DNA of 64,000 nt, from positions 32,406-96,405 of the forward strand of contig NZ_JAFEJT020000004.1 of NCBI RefSeq assembly GCF_018555435.2, read 5' to 3'. Below are positions 35,503-45,925 of the stretch, one piece after another. The stretch is from Bifidobacterium amazonense (GTDB lineage: Bacteria > Actinomycetota > Actinomycetes > Actinomycetales > Bifidobacteriaceae). The first letter of the stretch is position 1. Every line of letters starts with the position of its first letter. Below the pieces are notes generated by a model that saw nothing but the letters and a program-made list of their open reading frames with translations, was not told where the DNA came from and searched no databases. The translations under genes and the position numbers were made by a program.

Positions 35503-36891
35503 ATGCGCCTGACCGCCCGACAGCGTCTGCTGATGACGTTCACGTTCTTTTCGATGTTCTTCGGCGCCGGAAACCTCATCTTCCCGCCGTTCGTGGGCGT
35601 GCAGGCCGGTTCGGCCGCGCTTGCCGCCACGGCCGGGTTCATCGTCTCAGCGGTGGGCCTGCCGATCCTCGGCGTGCTGGCCGTCACGTTCGCCGGCGGC
35701 TTCGACGCCCTGGCAGGCCGGGTCTCTCCCCGCTGCTCGCTGGCGCTGGGTCTGGCGATCATCCTGACCATCGGCCCGTGCTTCGCGATCCCGCGCACGG
35801 CGACCACGTCGTTCGAGATGATGGTCGCGCCGTTCGTCCGTGACGCCGACGGTCGGGCGGCCACGCAGCTGGCCTATTCGCTGGTCTTCTTCGCGCTGGC
35901 GTTCCTGTTCGCGCAGCATCCCGAACGGCTGTCGAAGGTGCTTGGCCGCTTCATGGGGCCGCTGCTGCTGACGCTCATCGCCATACTGTTCGTCGCCTGT
36001 CTGGCGCATGGCATCGGCACGCCGACTGCCCCATACGGCGATTACGCGACGCATCAGACCGTCCGCGGCTTCCTGGACGGCTATCAGACGATGGACCTGC
36101 TCGCCGCGTTGTATTTCGGCATCGTGATCTCCGCCAACGTGCGCGTCCACGGCGTCGACGACGAACCGCAGGTTCGGCGCGAAACCGCGATCGCCGGACT
36201 CGGCACCGGCGTGCTGCTCATCGTCGTCTACGGCGCCCTTGGCTACGTGGGCGTCGTTTCGGGCGCGATCGCGCGGATCGACCCGGCATCCGACACCGGC
36301 GCTACGGTGCTCACCAATCTCACGTCGGCGCTGTTCGGCCATGCGGGCACCGCGTTTCTGGGCGTCGTGTTCGTCATCGCCTGCCTGAACGTGTGCACCG
36401 GGCTGATCTGCACCTGCGCGACGTACTTCCACGAACGGTTCCGCACCGTCGCCGGGCGCACGGTGAGCTACCGCGCATGGCAGGCCGTGTTCACCGTGTT
36501 CAGTTTCGTCGTCTCGAACGCCGGGCTGAGCGCGATCATCCGGGTGTCCGTGCCGGTGCTCGCCGCGTTGTATCCGATCGCGATCGTGCTGGTGCTGCTG
36601 GCGTTCCTCCCCCGCGCGTTCGCCGCGCGGTTCGGCCGCGTGTACGGCTGGACCGTGCTGCTGGTCGCGGTCTGCTCGTTCGCGACGTGCGTCGCCGGCC
36701 TGGCCCATGCGTTCGGTGTCTCGATGCCGTGGCTTGACGGCGTGCTCGGCCTGCTGCCGTTGCAGCGGTACCAGCTCGGCTGGGTGGTGCCGGCGGCAGT
36801 CGGCTTCGCCGCGGGCGTCATCGACTCGTTGGTGCGGGGCTCATGCGCGGATGACGGCACGGTTCCGGACACGTCCGCATCGTCACGCTGA
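35503..36891 (+). CDS. brnQ: Branched-chain amino-acid transporter, LIVCS family
   Basis: 462 residues, twelve membrane helices. Sodium- or proton-coupled uptake of Leu, Ile and Val. The N-terminus LLMTFTFFSMFFGAGNLIFPPFVGVQAG is the family signature and GPCFAIPRTATTSFEM follows. GAGGAG stands eight bases upstream of the ATG. It ends ten bases from the convergent MATE gene. Confidence 0.93.
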   Translation: MRLTARQRLLMTFTFFSMFFGAGNLIFPPFVGVQAGSAALAATAGFIVSAVGLPILGVLAVTFAGGFDALAGRVSPRCSLALGLAIILTIGPCFAIPRTATTSFEMMVAPFVRDADGRAATQLAYSLVFFALAFLFAQHPERLSKVLGRFMGPLLLTLIAILFVACLAHGIGTPTAPYGDYATHQTVRGFLDGYQTMDLLAALYFGIVISANVRVHGVDDEPQVRRETAIAGLGTGVLLIVVYGALGYVGVVSGAIARIDPASDTGATVLTNLTSALFGHAGTAFLGVVFVIACLNVCTGLICTCATYFHERFRTVAGRTVSYRAWQAVFTVFSFVVSNAGLSAIIRVSVPVLAALYPIAIVLVLLAFLPRAFAARFGRVYGWTVLLVAVCSFATCVAGLAHAFGVSMPWLDGVLGLLPLQRYQLGWVVPAAVGFAAGVIDSLVRGSCADDGTVPDTSASSR

Positions 36892-36901
36892 CGCCGGCAG
36901 G

Positions 36902-38266
36902 CTACCGTTCGGCAAGTTGCGCGCGGATGCGACGGTAGGTGAAGAAGAACAGGATGCCGGCGACGATGCCGGACGTCGCGTCGGAGATCGGCTCGGCGAT
37001 GAAGATGCCGTTGACGCCGATCCAGTACGGCAGGACGAGCGCGAGCGGCACGAGCAGGATGACCTTGCGCAGGATCGCCAGGAAGATCGACAGTTTCGCC
37101 TGTCCCATGCCGACGAGCGAGCACTGCACGCCCATCTGGATGCCGAAGATGCCCCATCCGCTGACGAAGATCGGCATCATGCGCGTCACGATCGCGATCA
37201 CGTCGGGCTTGTCGGTGAACCAGCCGGCGAAGAAGCCGGGGAACGCGGCGAGTATGGACACAAGCGCCGTCGCGGACACGATCTGCGTGAGAAACGCCAT
37301 GCGGATGGCCTGACGGACGCGGTCCATGTCGCGCGCGCCGAAGTTGTAGCCGATGATCGGCTGGATGCCCTGCTGGAATCCCGCGGTGAGCACGCTGACG
37401 ATCTGCATGAGCGAGGTGATGATGGTGATCGACGTGACGTAGTCGTCGCCGCCGTAGCGTTGCAGGCCGACGTTGAACACCACGTTGATCAGGCATTCGG
37501 TGATCTGCATGATGAACGGCGCGAGGCCGAGCGCCAACGCGGGCAGGATCAGCCGGTCGAAGCGGATGTCGCGCGGGCGCAGCCGTATCGCGCTGCGGCC
37601 GGATGCGAGGAAGGCGACGATCCAGAGCGTGGAGACCAGCTGTGCGATCACGTTCGCCGCGGCCGCTCCCCTGACGCCCCATCCGAATACGAAGATGAAA
37701 ACCGGGTCAAGGGCGAGGCTGACGCCGGTGCCGAGCAGCACGGACACCATGGCGATCGTGGTCTTGCCCTGCGCGGAGATGAAGTTGTTGAGTCCCAAGG
37801 TGAGTTGCACGAACAGCGTGCCGATCAGGTAGACGCCGATGAAGTCGATCGCGTAGCCGAGGGTCGCCTCGCTGGCGCCGAACGCGACGAGGATCGGCCG
37901 TTTCGCCAGCTGCAGGATGACGGTGAGCGCAAGGGCCGTGGCGATCAGGAACGCCGTGCTTGTGCCGAGGATGCGTTCGGCCTTTTTGAAGTTGCCGCGG
38001 CCGAGTTCGATGGATGCCCGTGGCGCGCCGCCCGCGCCGATGAGCGAGGCGAATGCGGAGACGGCCAGCAGGATCGGAAAGCAGATGCCCACGCCGGTCA
38101 TGGCGTCGTTGCCGTGTCCGGGAATGTGGCCGATGAACAGGCGGTCGATGATCGTGTACGAGGCGTTCGCGCCCTGCGCGACGATGGTCGGCACCGACAG
38201 CGCGAGCGCGAGGCGCGGCACCGGCTTGGTGCCCAGTCCTGAATCCAGCGCGTTCGTTGCGGCCAT
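36902..38266 (-). CDS. MATE-family efflux transporter
   Basis: 454 residues, twelve predicted helices in two bundles. The first bundle has PTIVAQGANASYTIIDRLFIGH, a variant of the family start in which the usual IxxLYNxVD becomes SYTIIDRLF. The second contains GFQQGIQPIIGYNFGARDMDRVRQAI. It exports cationic drugs or metabolites by Na+ or H+ antiport; substrate unknown. ATG follows AAGGACGG. The subgroup resembles MepA-like transporters. Confidence 0.88.
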   Translation of the reverse strand: MAATNALDSGLGTKPVPRLALALSVPTIVAQGANASYTIIDRLFIGHIPGHGNDAMTGVGICFPILLAVSAFASLIGAGGAPRASIELGRGNFKKAERILGTSTAFLIATALALTVILQLAKRPILVAFGASEATLGYAIDFIGVYLIGTLFVQLTLGLNNFISAQGKTTIAMVSVLLGTGVSLALDPVFIFVFGWGVRGAAAANVIAQLVSTLWIVAFLASGRSAIRLRPRDIRFDRLILPALALGLAPFIMQITECLINVVFNVGLQRYGGDDYVTSITIITSLMQIVSVLTAGFQQGIQPIIGYNFGARDMDRVRQAIRMAFLTQIVSATALVSILAAFPGFFAGWFTDKPDVIAIVTRMMPIFVSGWGIFGIQMGVQCSLVGMGQAKLSIFLAILRKVILLVPLALVLPYWIGVNGIFIAEPISDATSGIVAGILFFFTYRRIRAQLAER

Positions 38267-38374
38267 CGCATCCGTCCTTCCGTATGTCCCCGCGGATCAT
38301 GCTCCCGCGAATCCGACGGGTTCATATCCTATCCCGTCGGCGGACGTTTCCGCACCGCGCGGCGTCGGTCTCGG

Positions 38375-39133
38375 TCAGCGTTCGAGCGGCTCCGATTCGG
38401 GCACGTTCACGCCGTGGTCACGGAAGACCTGCACGGCGGCCATGTAGTCGTCGGTCGCGGCCTGCGGATCGGACAGGACGCGGTATGCGGCATCGCCGGC
38501 GGCGGAATCCGCGGCGGGGAACAGCAGGTCGACGATGCGCCGGCGGATCCCGGCCACGGCGTCGCCGGAGTCGCCGTCCGCACCGCCCGCCAACGCCTTG
38601 CGCAACGGATCCAGCCCGCCTTTGGTCGCCTCGTCGATGTCGTCCAGCTGGTCGTACAGTGCGAACAGCCATGCGCGGCGTGCGGTCTCGTCCGTCCCGG
38701 AGAGACGCTCCGCGGTGGTCCGCGCGAGTTCGTCGGCCGGGATCGCGGGCGTCTTCTCCGGGTCGCGATGTTCGCGGTTGTCGGCGATGTCGCCCATGAG
38801 ATGCTGGATCGTGATCTCGTCCTGCAGGATCGTGGATGCGGCGAACGCGTCTGCGATCGCGTCCGCGTCGACGAACCGGCCGCCCTCCGACTGGAAGCGC
38901 ACGCGCTTCGGCTCGTTGTAATAATGGGTCATGCCGTACGTCGCGTACTGCGGGAACTCGTCCTGCAGCTGCTTCACCGCGTCGGCGACCTTGCGCATGT
39001 CGGCGAGCGGCTGATGCACGGCGATCATCGCCAGCACGGTCTTCGCGTCGCGCAGTGAGAGCGGCCTGCCGATCTTCGCCGTGTGCTGCGTGTCGTGCGC
39101 GAACAGATGCTCCACCAGATCAATGAACCCCAT
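38375..39133 (-). CDS. Hypothetical protein
   Basis: 252 residues, not recognised. The N-terminus is MGFIDLVEHLFAHDTQHTAK. Later parts include SLRDAKTVLAMIAVHQPLADMRKVADAVKQLQ, YATYGMTHYYNEPKRVRFQSEGG and an acidic helical half ending SEPLER. It seems soluble and helical. ATG at 39133 has AAGGA at six bases; ATG at 39139 would be too close to it. Flanked by the MATE gene and rlmN on the same strand, with 108- and 110-base gaps. Confidence 0.65.
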   Translation of the reverse strand: MGFIDLVEHLFAHDTQHTAKIGRPLSLRDAKTVLAMIAVHQPLADMRKVADAVKQLQDEFPQYATYGMTHYYNEPKRVRFQSEGGRFVDADAIADAFAASTILQDEITIQHLMGDIADNREHRDPEKTPAIPADELARTTAERLSGTDETARRAWLFALYDQLDDIDEATKGGLDPLRKALAGGADGDSGDAVAGIRRRIVDLLFPAADSAAGDAAYRVLSDPQAATDDYMAAVQVFRDHGVNVPESEPLER

Positions 39134-39243
39134 CGTCATTCCTTTCCGAAAGCCACGGAACCATCGCACGACAGCTTAGTCGCCCTGCGCGCGGACGCGC
39201 GGGCCATGTTCACGACGGGAACGATCGTATGATCATGGCATGA

Positions 39244-40449
39244 TCATGCCTGCCGGCCGAACGCCTCCTTGGTCTTGGCGGCGAGCTGTCCGCAGGCGCC
39301 GTCGATGTCCTGGCCGCGCGTGTCGCGCAGCGTCGCGGTGATGCCGGCGGCGTGCAGGATGTCGAGGAAGCGCTTCTCGTCCTCCGGCTTGGAGGCGGTC
39401 CAGCGGGATCCTTCGATCGGGTTGAGCGGGATCGGGTTGACGTGCACCCAGTCGTCGCCGTAGTGGTTGAGCCGCTTGGCGAGCAGCCTCGCATGCTCGG
39501 CCTGGTCGTTGATGCCGCGCATGAGCGCGTATTCGATGCTCACGCGCCGTTTGGTGGCCAGATAGTAGTCGTGCGCCGCATCGAGCACCTGCGTGGTGTT
39601 GAAGCGCTTGTTCATCGGCACGAGCTCGTCGCGCAGCTGGTCGCTGGGCGCGTGCAGCGAAACGGCCAGACGCACCGGGATGCCTTCGGCGGTGAGCTTC
39701 TTGATGCCGGGCACCACGCCCACGGTGGACACGGTGATGTTGCGCGCGGAGATACCGAATCCCTCGGGCGGCATGGCGCTGATCTGACGCACGGCGGACA
39801 GCACGGAGTTGTAGTTGCCCATCGGCTCTCCCATGCCCATGAACACGATGTTGCTGAGTCTGCCCGGGCCTCCGGCGACCTCGCCGTCGCGCATCATGCG
39901 GGCGGCGACGCGCACCTGTTCGAGGATCTCTCCGGCCGACATGTTGCGGGTGAGGCCCAGCTTTCCGGTGGCGCAGAACGGGCAGCCCATGCCGCAGCCG
40001 ACCTGGCTGGAGATGCACAGCGTGGTGCGGGTCGGATAGCGCATGAGCACGGATTCGATATGCGAGCCGTCGAACAGGCGCCACAGGATCTTGATGGTGG
40101 TGCCGTTGTCGGCCACCTGGCGCGTGACCTCGTGGATGAGCTCGGGGAAGAACGCCTGCGCCGCCTCGGCTCGCTTGGCGGCCGGGAAATCGGTGAATTC
40201 GGCGGCGTTCACGTCGAAATGCCCATAATAGTGGTTGGCGAGCTGCTTGACACGGAACTTCGGCAGACCGAGTTCGGCGGCCTTGGCGATGCGCTGCTCG
40301 GGTGTCATGTCGGCGAAGTGCAGCGGCGGCTTGCCGCGGCGGGCGTGGTCCTTCGAGAGCACGTCGCGGAATGCGCCGGTGGTGCCGCCCGGCGTGATGC
40401 CGGTTTCGGGGGTTTCGGAGATTGCTGGGGTTTCGTTCTGTTCGGTCAT
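39244..40449 (-). CDS. rlmN: 23S rRNA / tRNA adenine-C2 methyltransferase
   Basis: 401 residues. Radical-SAM enzyme that methylates A2503 of 23S rRNA and A37 of some tRNAs. The cluster motif CGMGCPFC lies near residue 150, MGMGEPMGNYNSVLSAV binds SAM, and the second mechanistic Cys is in DIDGACGQLAAK at the end. The first is within the cluster region. A 45-residue Thr/Pro-rich N-terminus precedes the conserved fold. It is the last gene of the rpsB-to-rlmN block. Confidence 0.95.
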   Translation of the reverse strand: MTEQNETPAISETPETGITPGGTTGAFRDVLSKDHARRGKPPLHFADMTPEQRIAKAAELGLPKFRVKQLANHYYGHFDVNAAEFTDFPAAKRAEAAQAFFPELIHEVTRQVADNGTTIKILWRLFDGSHIESVLMRYPTRTTLCISSQVGCGMGCPFCATGKLGLTRNMSAGEILEQVRVAARMMRDGEVAGGPGRLSNIVFMGMGEPMGNYNSVLSAVRQISAMPPEGFGISARNITVSTVGVVPGIKKLTAEGIPVRLAVSLHAPSDQLRDELVPMNKRFNTTQVLDAAHDYYLATKRRVSIEYALMRGINDQAEHARLLAKRLNHYGDDWVHVNPIPLNPIEGSRWTASKPEDEKRFLDILHAAGITATLRDTRGQDIDGACGQLAAKTKEAFGRQA

Positions 40450-40503
40450 CTCACGTCCAATCTTGCGGTCATGGTGTGCTGTTGCGGAAACGACGGCGGG
40501 CCG

Positions 40504-41490
40504 TCACAGGCCGGTGGCCCACAGCAGCAGGCAGGTGAACGGCGCGGACAGGAGGATCGAGTCGATGCGGTCCATCACGCCGCCGTGGCCCTTGAGCAGG
40601 TGGCCCATGTCCTTGATGCCGATGTCGCGTTTGAGCATGGAGGCGCACAGGTCGCCGAACGTGCCGACGATGCCGATCATGACGCCGGCGACGACGGGCA
40701 CCCACCAACGGGTCGCCCACAGGGAGGCGTCGTAGGTGCATGCGAACACGGCGAACGCGCCGGCCATGGCGAAGAGCATGGAGCCGACCAGTCCCTCGAC
40801 GGATTTCTTCGGTGAGATGCGCGGGGACAGCTTGTGCTTGCCGAGCCAGGCTCCGGCGAACAGGCCGCCGGTGTCGCTGAGCGCCGGCAGGAAGACCAGC
40901 ATGATGGCGTGCGCGACCGGATGCCCGTTGAACGTGAGCGGAATGATGAGGCACGAGCCGAGCAACGGAATGTACAGCACGGTGAACAGGGAGACGGCGA
41001 CATGGCTGAGCCTGCTGTGATGCTGTTCGCCGCCTTCGTGGTTGAAGGACGATTCGAGCCGCGCGCCCGCGTCGGTGTGCGCGAGCTTGGCGGCCACGGC
41101 GGTCGACAGCCGGTTGCCGACGCTGATCTTGGCGCTGGCCGCGATGGCGACCAGCACGGCGGAGGCCGTTACGCACATCGCCATGGCGACGATGTGATAC
41201 GGGGAGAGATAGGTGGCCACGAGCGTGACCGTCGAGCAGACCCACAGCACGATGACCGGGATGTGCAGTCCGGCGGTGGCGAAGTCGACGCGCAGCTCCC
41301 ACAGCGCGAGGATCATGAACACGATGATGAGCGCGACGAACAGGTCGATGCTGATCAGCAGACAGGCGAGGATGACGGCGATGAGCACCACCGCGGTGCC
41401 GATGGCCTGCGGCATGTTGCGTCCGGTCTTCTTGTTGATCGCGTCGATGGCCTCCTCGGCCTCTTTCTCACGCTGTTCGCGGCTTTCCAT
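40504..41490 (-). CDS. cdsA: Phosphatidate cytidylyltransferase
   Basis: 328 residues. It makes CDP-diacylglycerol for phospholipid synthesis. A charged N-terminus (ESREQREKEAEEAIDAINKK) precedes about eight membrane helices, and the C-terminal signature is KRDIGIKDMGHLLKGHGGVMDRIDS. GAGGACC precedes the ATG. It follows frr and pyrH in the same direction, the common order. Confidence 0.95.
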   Translation of the reverse strand: MESREQREKEAEEAIDAINKKTGRNMPQAIGTAVVLIAVILACLLISIDLFVALIIVFMILALWELRVDFATAGLHIPVIVLWVCSTVTLVATYLSPYHIVAMAMCVTASAVLVAIAASAKISVGNRLSTAVAAKLAHTDAGARLESSFNHEGGEQHHSRLSHVAVSLFTVLYIPLLGSCLIIPLTFNGHPVAHAIMLVFLPALSDTGGLFAGAWLGKHKLSPRISPKKSVEGLVGSMLFAMAGAFAVFACTYDASLWATRWWVPVVAGVMIGIVGTFGDLCASMLKRDIGIKDMGHLLKGHGGVMDRIDSILLSAPFTCLLLWATGL

Positions 41491-41627
41491 CGCGGTCCTC
41501 CATCGCTTGATCCGTGTTCCGTCCGTCCTGTCCGTCGCAGGCCGACGGATCGTGCCGGAGGGGCGGGCCGGAGCGCGGTGCGGCCCGCATGCCCGTCCCT
41601 TCCGGCACGATCCGAACGAAGGGGAGG

Positions 41628-42182
41628 TCAGACCTCCATGATCTCCTTCTGCTTGGTCTCGAGCAGGGAGTCGAGCTCGTCGGTGACCTGCTTGGTGACC
41701 TTGTCGAGCTCCTTGAGCAGACGGTCGCCCTCGTCCTCGCCCATGTCGCCGTCCTTGACAGACTTGTCGATGGTTTCCTTGGTCTTGCGGCGGATGTTGC
41801 GCACGGCGACCTTGCCCTCCTCGGACTTGGTCTTGGCGAGCTTGACGTACTCCTTGCGGCGCTCCTCGGTGAGCTCCGGCATGGTCAGGCGGATCACGTT
41901 GCCGTCGCGGCGCGGGGAGGCACCCAGATCGGAGTCGCGCAGCGCCTTCTCGATGGCGTTGGCCTGCGACGGGTCGAACGGGGAGACGGACAGGGTGCGC
42001 GGCTCGGGCACGCCGATGGTGGCGACGGACTTGAGCGGCATGGTCATGCCGTAGGACTCGACGGTGATGCCGTTGAGCAGGGCCGGGTTGGCGCGGCCGG
42101 TGCGGATGCCGGAGAAGTTCTCCTTGGTGTTTTCGACGGTCTTCTTCATCTGGTCCTTGGCCTGATCGACGAGGTTAGCCAT
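41628..42182 (-). CDS. frr: Ribosome recycling factor
   Basis: 184 residues. With EF-G it splits the post-termination ribosome. MKKTVENTKENFSGIRTGRANPALL and MPELTEERRKEYVKLAK are the family signatures, and the whole length matches the usual 185. AAAGGAG precedes the ATG. Ninety-three bases separate it from pyrH. Confidence 0.97.
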   Translation of the reverse strand: MANLVDQAKDQMKKTVENTKENFSGIRTGRANPALLNGITVESYGMTMPLKSVATIGVPEPRTLSVSPFDPSQANAIEKALRDSDLGASPRRDGNVIRLTMPELTEERRKEYVKLAKTKSEEGKVAVRNIRRKTKETIDKSVKDGDMGEDEGDRLLKELDKVTKQVTDELDSLLETKQKEIMEV

Positions 42183-42275
42183 GTTTGCTCCTTTGGTTGG
42201 TTTGGTTTGCGGATGTGTTGCCGATGCTTCGTGGAATGTCGCGGGACGGCGTGGCCGCCCGCCCGCGCCGTCCCG

Positions 42276-43016
42276 TCAGTCGGCGAGCGTGGATTCGGCG
42301 TCGGAGACGAGCGTGCCGATCTTGTCGCCGAGCAGGGCGCTGGTCACGTTGCCTTCGCCTTCAAGGCCGAACACGCGGATGCACTGCTTGTTGTCGCGGG
42401 CCATGGACAGCGCGGAGGCGTCCATGACGGCGAGGTTGTCGACGAGCGCGCGGTTGTAGTCGAGCGTCGCGAAACGCTTGGCGTCGGCGTGCTTGCGCGG
42501 GTCGGCGGTGTACACGCCGTCGACGCCGTTCTTGCCCATGAGCACCTCGTCGCAGTGGATCTCCAGCGACCGCTGGATGGAGACGGTGTCGGTGGAGAAG
42601 TACGGCATGCCGGCGCCGGCGCCGAAGATGACCACACGGCCCTTTTCGAGGTGGCGGATGGCCTTGAGCGGAATGTACGGCTCGGCGACCTGGCCCATGG
42701 TGATGGCGGTCTGCACGCGGGTGGCCTGGCCCTCCTGCTCGAGAAAGTCCTGCAGCGCGAGGCAGTTCATCACGGTGCCGAGCATGCCCATGTAGTCGCC
42801 GCGGGAACGGTCGATGCCGGCCTGCTGCAGCTCGGCGCCACGGAAGAAGTTGCCGCCGCCGGTCACGATGGCGACCTGCACGCCCTGCTTGACGGCGGGG
42901 ACGATCTCCTCGGCGATGCGGCGCACCACGTGCGTGTCGATGCCGACGTGCCCCCCGCCGAACGCCTCGCCGGACAGTTTGAGCAGCACTCTGCGAGGCT
43001 TGTTTTCTCCAGTCAT
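42276..43016 (-). CDS. pyrH: UMP kinase
   Basis: 246 residues. It phosphorylates UMP to [53 protein letters not shown] and GTGNPYFSTDT-equivalent [11 protein letters not shown] are typical. ATG at 43016 after GGAAAGG. The open frame continues far upstream but without homology. A 158-base gap precedes it. Confidence 0.97.
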   Translation of the reverse strand: MTGENKPRRVLLKLSGEAFGGGHVGIDTHVVRRIAEEIVPAVKQGVQVAIVTGGGNFFRGAELQQAGIDRSRGDYMGMLGTVMNCLALQDFLEQEGQATRVQTAITMGQVAEPYIPLKAIRHLEKGRVVIFGAGAGMPYFSTDTVSIQRSLEIHCDEVLMGKNGVDGVYTADPRKHADAKRFATLDYNRALVDNLAVMDASALSMARDNKQCIRVFGLEGEGNVTSALLGDKIGTLVSDAESTLAD

Positions 43017-43174
43017 ACACAGCCTTTCCTTGCGAGCGGTGCGGCCTGACATTGCCGCGAAACCGCAAAATTTACCGTCTATCAGCCTATCCGCAAACGA
43101 CGACAGTGTCGTGGCGGACGCGCGGGGACGTACCGGGATTCCCGTGCGGCGCACCGGCCGCCCCGCCGCCCGTA

Positions 43175-43876
43175 TCAGTCGGCCGTGACGTCGGCCGTGA
43201 CGTCGGCCGACGCCGCATAGCCTGCCACGGCGGCGGTCACGTCGCGCAGATAGTCCATGGACGTGCGCCAGTCGCCCGGGACCTCGATCGAATGGTTGGC
43301 GCCGGGATACTCGTGGATGAGGCCGCTGAGACGGCGGGCGCGCGACGGTTCGTACAACGGGTCCGCCGTTCCCGCGCAGATCAGCGGCTCCGGCGCGTCG
43401 CCGCCGCGCCAATCGGCGTCGCCGGGCACCGGAATGACGGAACGCGCCGGATCGAAGTCGGCCGGGGAGAAGACGGGGGTCAGCAGCGCCATGGGCAGGC
43501 CGAGCGAAGCCACATGGGGCTGGATGAAGGTCGAAAGCGACTTGCCGACCACGAGCACGCGCGGCGCCGGCCCGTCCCCCGCATCGGCGCGCACCTGCTC
43601 GAGCCAGCGGTCCACCGCGCCGTCGAGCATCGCGAAGATCCGCCCCGCGGGCGTGACGGACAGGTCGGCGTTCACGTCGAGCCGATCCGCATACCAGCCG
43701 TTCTCGACGAGTGCTGTCGCCGCATAGTACAGCAGCGGCCGGTCGCAGTTGTATCCGGTGCCGGGCATGAGCAGCACGCGTTTCGTCGCCTCCCGCGCCG
43801 TCGTGTGGTTCCTGCGCCAGGCGCTCATCCTGCAGGTCGGCTCGATGCCGCCCTCCCCCATCGTCGTTTCGATCAT
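43175..43876 (-). CDS. Alpha/beta-hydrolase-like protein
   Basis: 233 residues. A nucleophile elbow VGKSLST (Ser), an acid candidate in [10 protein letters not shown] and a histidine in [11 protein letters not shown] form a plausible catalytic triad. [25 protein letters not shown] is the early oxyanion/strand region. Substrate unknown. I choose ATG at 43876 because GGGAGG lies six bases upstream. An earlier in-frame ATG at 43954 adds a Cys-rich stretch without homology. The protein ends in a short repeat, [10 protein letters not shown]. It sits between tsf and pyrH, not a usual partner of either. Confidence 0.65.
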   Translation of the reverse strand: MIETTMGEGGIEPTCRMSAWRRNHTTAREATKRVLLMPGTGYNCDRPLLYYAATALVENGWYADRLDVNADLSVTPAGRIFAMLDGAVDRWLEQVRADAGDGPAPRVLVVGKSLSTFIQPHVASLGLPMALLTPVFSPADFDPARSVIPVPGDADWRGGDAPEPLICAGTADPLYEPSRARRLSGLIHEYPGANHSIEVPGDWRTSMDYLRDVTAAVAGYAASADVTADVTAD

Positions 43877-44048
43877 GCCGATCCTCCCTGTCGTGCAATA
43901 CGTCGTGCAATGCTTGCAATCCGTCGTGAGATCCGGATCCATTGATCCGTCCACGAACCACCACCACTATAGTGCGCGATGCCGTGACGGCCCGCATAGC
44001 GCGAGGCGGCACGAGATGGAGCATGGCGGCACGACGTCGAATACGCGG

Positions 44049-44082
44049 CAGGGGGCCGCACCCTTGCGGATGCGGCCCCCTG
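44049..44082 (-). terminator. Hairpin after tsf
   Basis: CAGGGGGCCGCA (44049-44060) pairs exactly with 44071-44082 around ten bases, about 70 bases after the tsf stop. No T-run. Confidence 0.6.
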
Positions 44083-44153
44083 TGATCGGTATCGATCAAC
44101 GTCGGTCAGCGTGTGCAGGACACGCCGAGGTCACGGGCGAATCGCCAGTCGAT

Positions 44154-45011
44154 TCACTCGGCGTCCTCGTCGCCCTTGCCGACCTCGATGCGGGCGAAGG
44201 CGGTGGCCTTGCCGCCGACCTCCTCGAACAGCTTGCCGACGGTCTTGGACGGATCCTTGACGAACGGCTGCTCGAGCAGAACGACTTCCTTGTAGAAGGC
44301 GTTGAGACGGCCCTCGACGATCTTCGGGACGATCTTCTCCGGCTTGCCCTCGGCCAGGGACTTCTCGGTGGCCACGCGGCGCTCGGACTCGACCACATCG
44401 GCCGGGACGTCCTCGCGGGTCAGCCACTTGGCGCCCATCGCGGAGATCTGCAGCGCGGCCTCGTGGGCCACGGCGGCACCGGCCTTGTCGGTGGCGATCA
44501 TGGCGACGATGCTCGGCGGCATCTCGACGGACTTCTTGTGCGCGTAGATCTCGACGTGCTCGCCGGAGATCTTGGCGAACTGGCCGACCTTGACGTGCTC
44601 GCCGAACAGGGCGGCGGCCTCTTCGATGGCGACCTTGACGGTGCCGTCCTCGGCCTTGGCCTCGAGCAGCTCGTCGGCGCTGTTCGCGTCGGCGGCCACG
44701 GCGTAGCCGAGCACGGTGTCGGCGAACTCGACGAACTTCGGGGTCTTGGCCACGAAGTCGGTCTCAGAGTTCAGCTCGACGGCGTAGCCGGTCTCGCCGT
44801 TCGCAGTCTCGACGACCTTGGAGGCGATGGTGCCTTCCTGGGCCTTGCGGCCCTCACGCTTGCCAGCGGCCTGGATGCCCTTGGCGCGGATGATCTCCTT
44901 GGCGCGGGCGACGTCGCCTTCGGCCTCGGTCAGGGCCTTCTTGACGTCCATCATACCGGCGCCGGTGTCTTCGCGCACCTGCTTGATCAGAGCTGCAGTG
45001 ATTGCTGCCAT
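44154..45011 (-). CDS. tsf: Elongation factor Ts
   Basis: 285 residues. It recycles EF-Tu by nucleotide exchange. The N-terminus AAITAALIKQVREDTGAGMMDVKKAL is diagnostic, and NSETDFVAKTPKFVEFAD is the second conserved block. GAGGAG precedes the ATG. Codon use is highly biased. Separated from rpsB by a 74-base gap with a hairpin. Confidence 0.97.
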   Translation of the reverse strand: MAAITAALIKQVREDTGAGMMDVKKALTEAEGDVARAKEIIRAKGIQAAGKREGRKAQEGTIASKVVETANGETGYAVELNSETDFVAKTPKFVEFADTVLGYAVAADANSADELLEAKAEDGTVKVAIEEAAALFGEHVKVGQFAKISGEHVEIYAHKKSVEMPPSIVAMIATDKAGAAVAHEAALQISAMGAKWLTREDVPADVVESERRVATEKSLAEGKPEKIVPKIVEGRLNAFYKEVVLLEQPFVKDPSKTVGKLFEEVGGKATAFARIEVGKGDEDAE

Positions 45012-45049
45012 TGGTTTGTCTCCTCTAAATCGATGTTTCCCATATATGA

Positions 45050-45073
45050 ATGGGAGGCGATGCCGCCTCCCAT
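45050..45073 (-). terminator. Hairpin between rpsB and tsf
   Basis: ATGGGAGGC (45050-45058) pairs with GCCTCCCAT (45065-45073). It stands between rpsB and tsf and could attenuate or process the dicistronic message, setting different levels of S2 and EF-Ts. Confidence 0.55.
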
Positions 45074-45085
45074 CATAACGGATGC

Positions 45086-45925
45086 TCAGGCCTGGGCTTC
45101 GCCCTCGGCTTCAGCGGCGGCGGGAGCGGCCTCCTCGGCCGGGGCGGCCTGCTCGGCGTTGCCCTCGGTCAGCAGTTCCTTCTCCCAGGCGGCCATCGGC
45201 TGCTCGGTCTCGCCTTCGGCCTTGGCGGCCTTGCCGGAACGCTCCAGCAGGCCCTCGGCCACGGCGTCGGCCATGAGGCTGGTCAGCAGCTCGATGCCGC
45301 GGATGGCGTCGTCGTTGGCCGGGATCGGATACTCGACGGCTTCCGGATCGGCGTTGGTGTCGACGAGGGCCACGACCGGGATGCCCAGCTTGTGGGCTTC
45401 CTCGACGGCCAGGGCCTCCTTGTTGATGTCGACGACGAACATCGCGGACGGGGTGCGGTTCATGTTGCGGATGCCGCCCAGCTGCTTGTTGAGCTTGTCC
45501 TTCTCGCGCTCGAGCAGCAGCAGCTCCTTCTTGGTCAGGCCGGAGCCGTGCACGTCGGAGAAGTCCATCTCCTCGAGTTCCTTGAGACGGTTGACGCGCT
45601 TGGAGACGGTCTGGAAGTTGGTCAGCATGCCGCCGAGCCAGCGCTCGGAGACATACGGCATGTTCACGCGGGTGGCCTGGGCGGTCACGGCTTCCTGGGC
45701 CTGCTTCTTGGTGCCGACGAACAGCACGGTGCCGTTGTGGGCGACCGTGGTCTTGATGAAGTCGTAGGCCTTGTCGATCATTTCGAGCGACTTGAACAGG
45801 TTGATGATGTGGATGCCGTTGCGCTGGGTGAGGATGAACTGCTTCATCTTCGGGTTCCAACGACGGGTCTGGTGACCGAAGTGGAGGCCGGCCTTGAGCA
45901 TTTCGCTCATCGTGATCTGTGCCAT
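45086..45925 (-). CDS. rpsB: 30S ribosomal protein S2
   Basis: 279 residues. [22 protein letters not shown] starts the conserved core, which continues with [17 protein letters not shown] and [13 protein letters not shown]. The last 45 residues are an Ala/Glu-rich tail found in actinobacterial S2. The 288-base region upstream contains a GGCCCCG/CGGGGC hairpin (about 45980-46000) that could belong to a leader; the region otherwise shows no gene. Confidence 0.97.
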   Translation of the reverse strand: MAQITMSEMLKAGLHFGHQTRRWNPKMKQFILTQRNGIHIINLFKSLEMIDKAYDFIKTTVAHNGTVLFVGTKKQAQEAVTAQATRVNMPYVSERWLGGMLTNFQTVSKRVNRLKELEEMDFSDVHGSGLTKKELLLLEREKDKLNKQLGGIRNMNRTPSAMFVVDINKEALAVEEAHKLGIPVVALVDTNADPEAVEYPIPANDDAIRGIELLTSLMADAVAEGLLERSGKAAKAEGETEQPMAAWEKELLTEGNAEQAAPAEEAAPAAAEAEGEAQA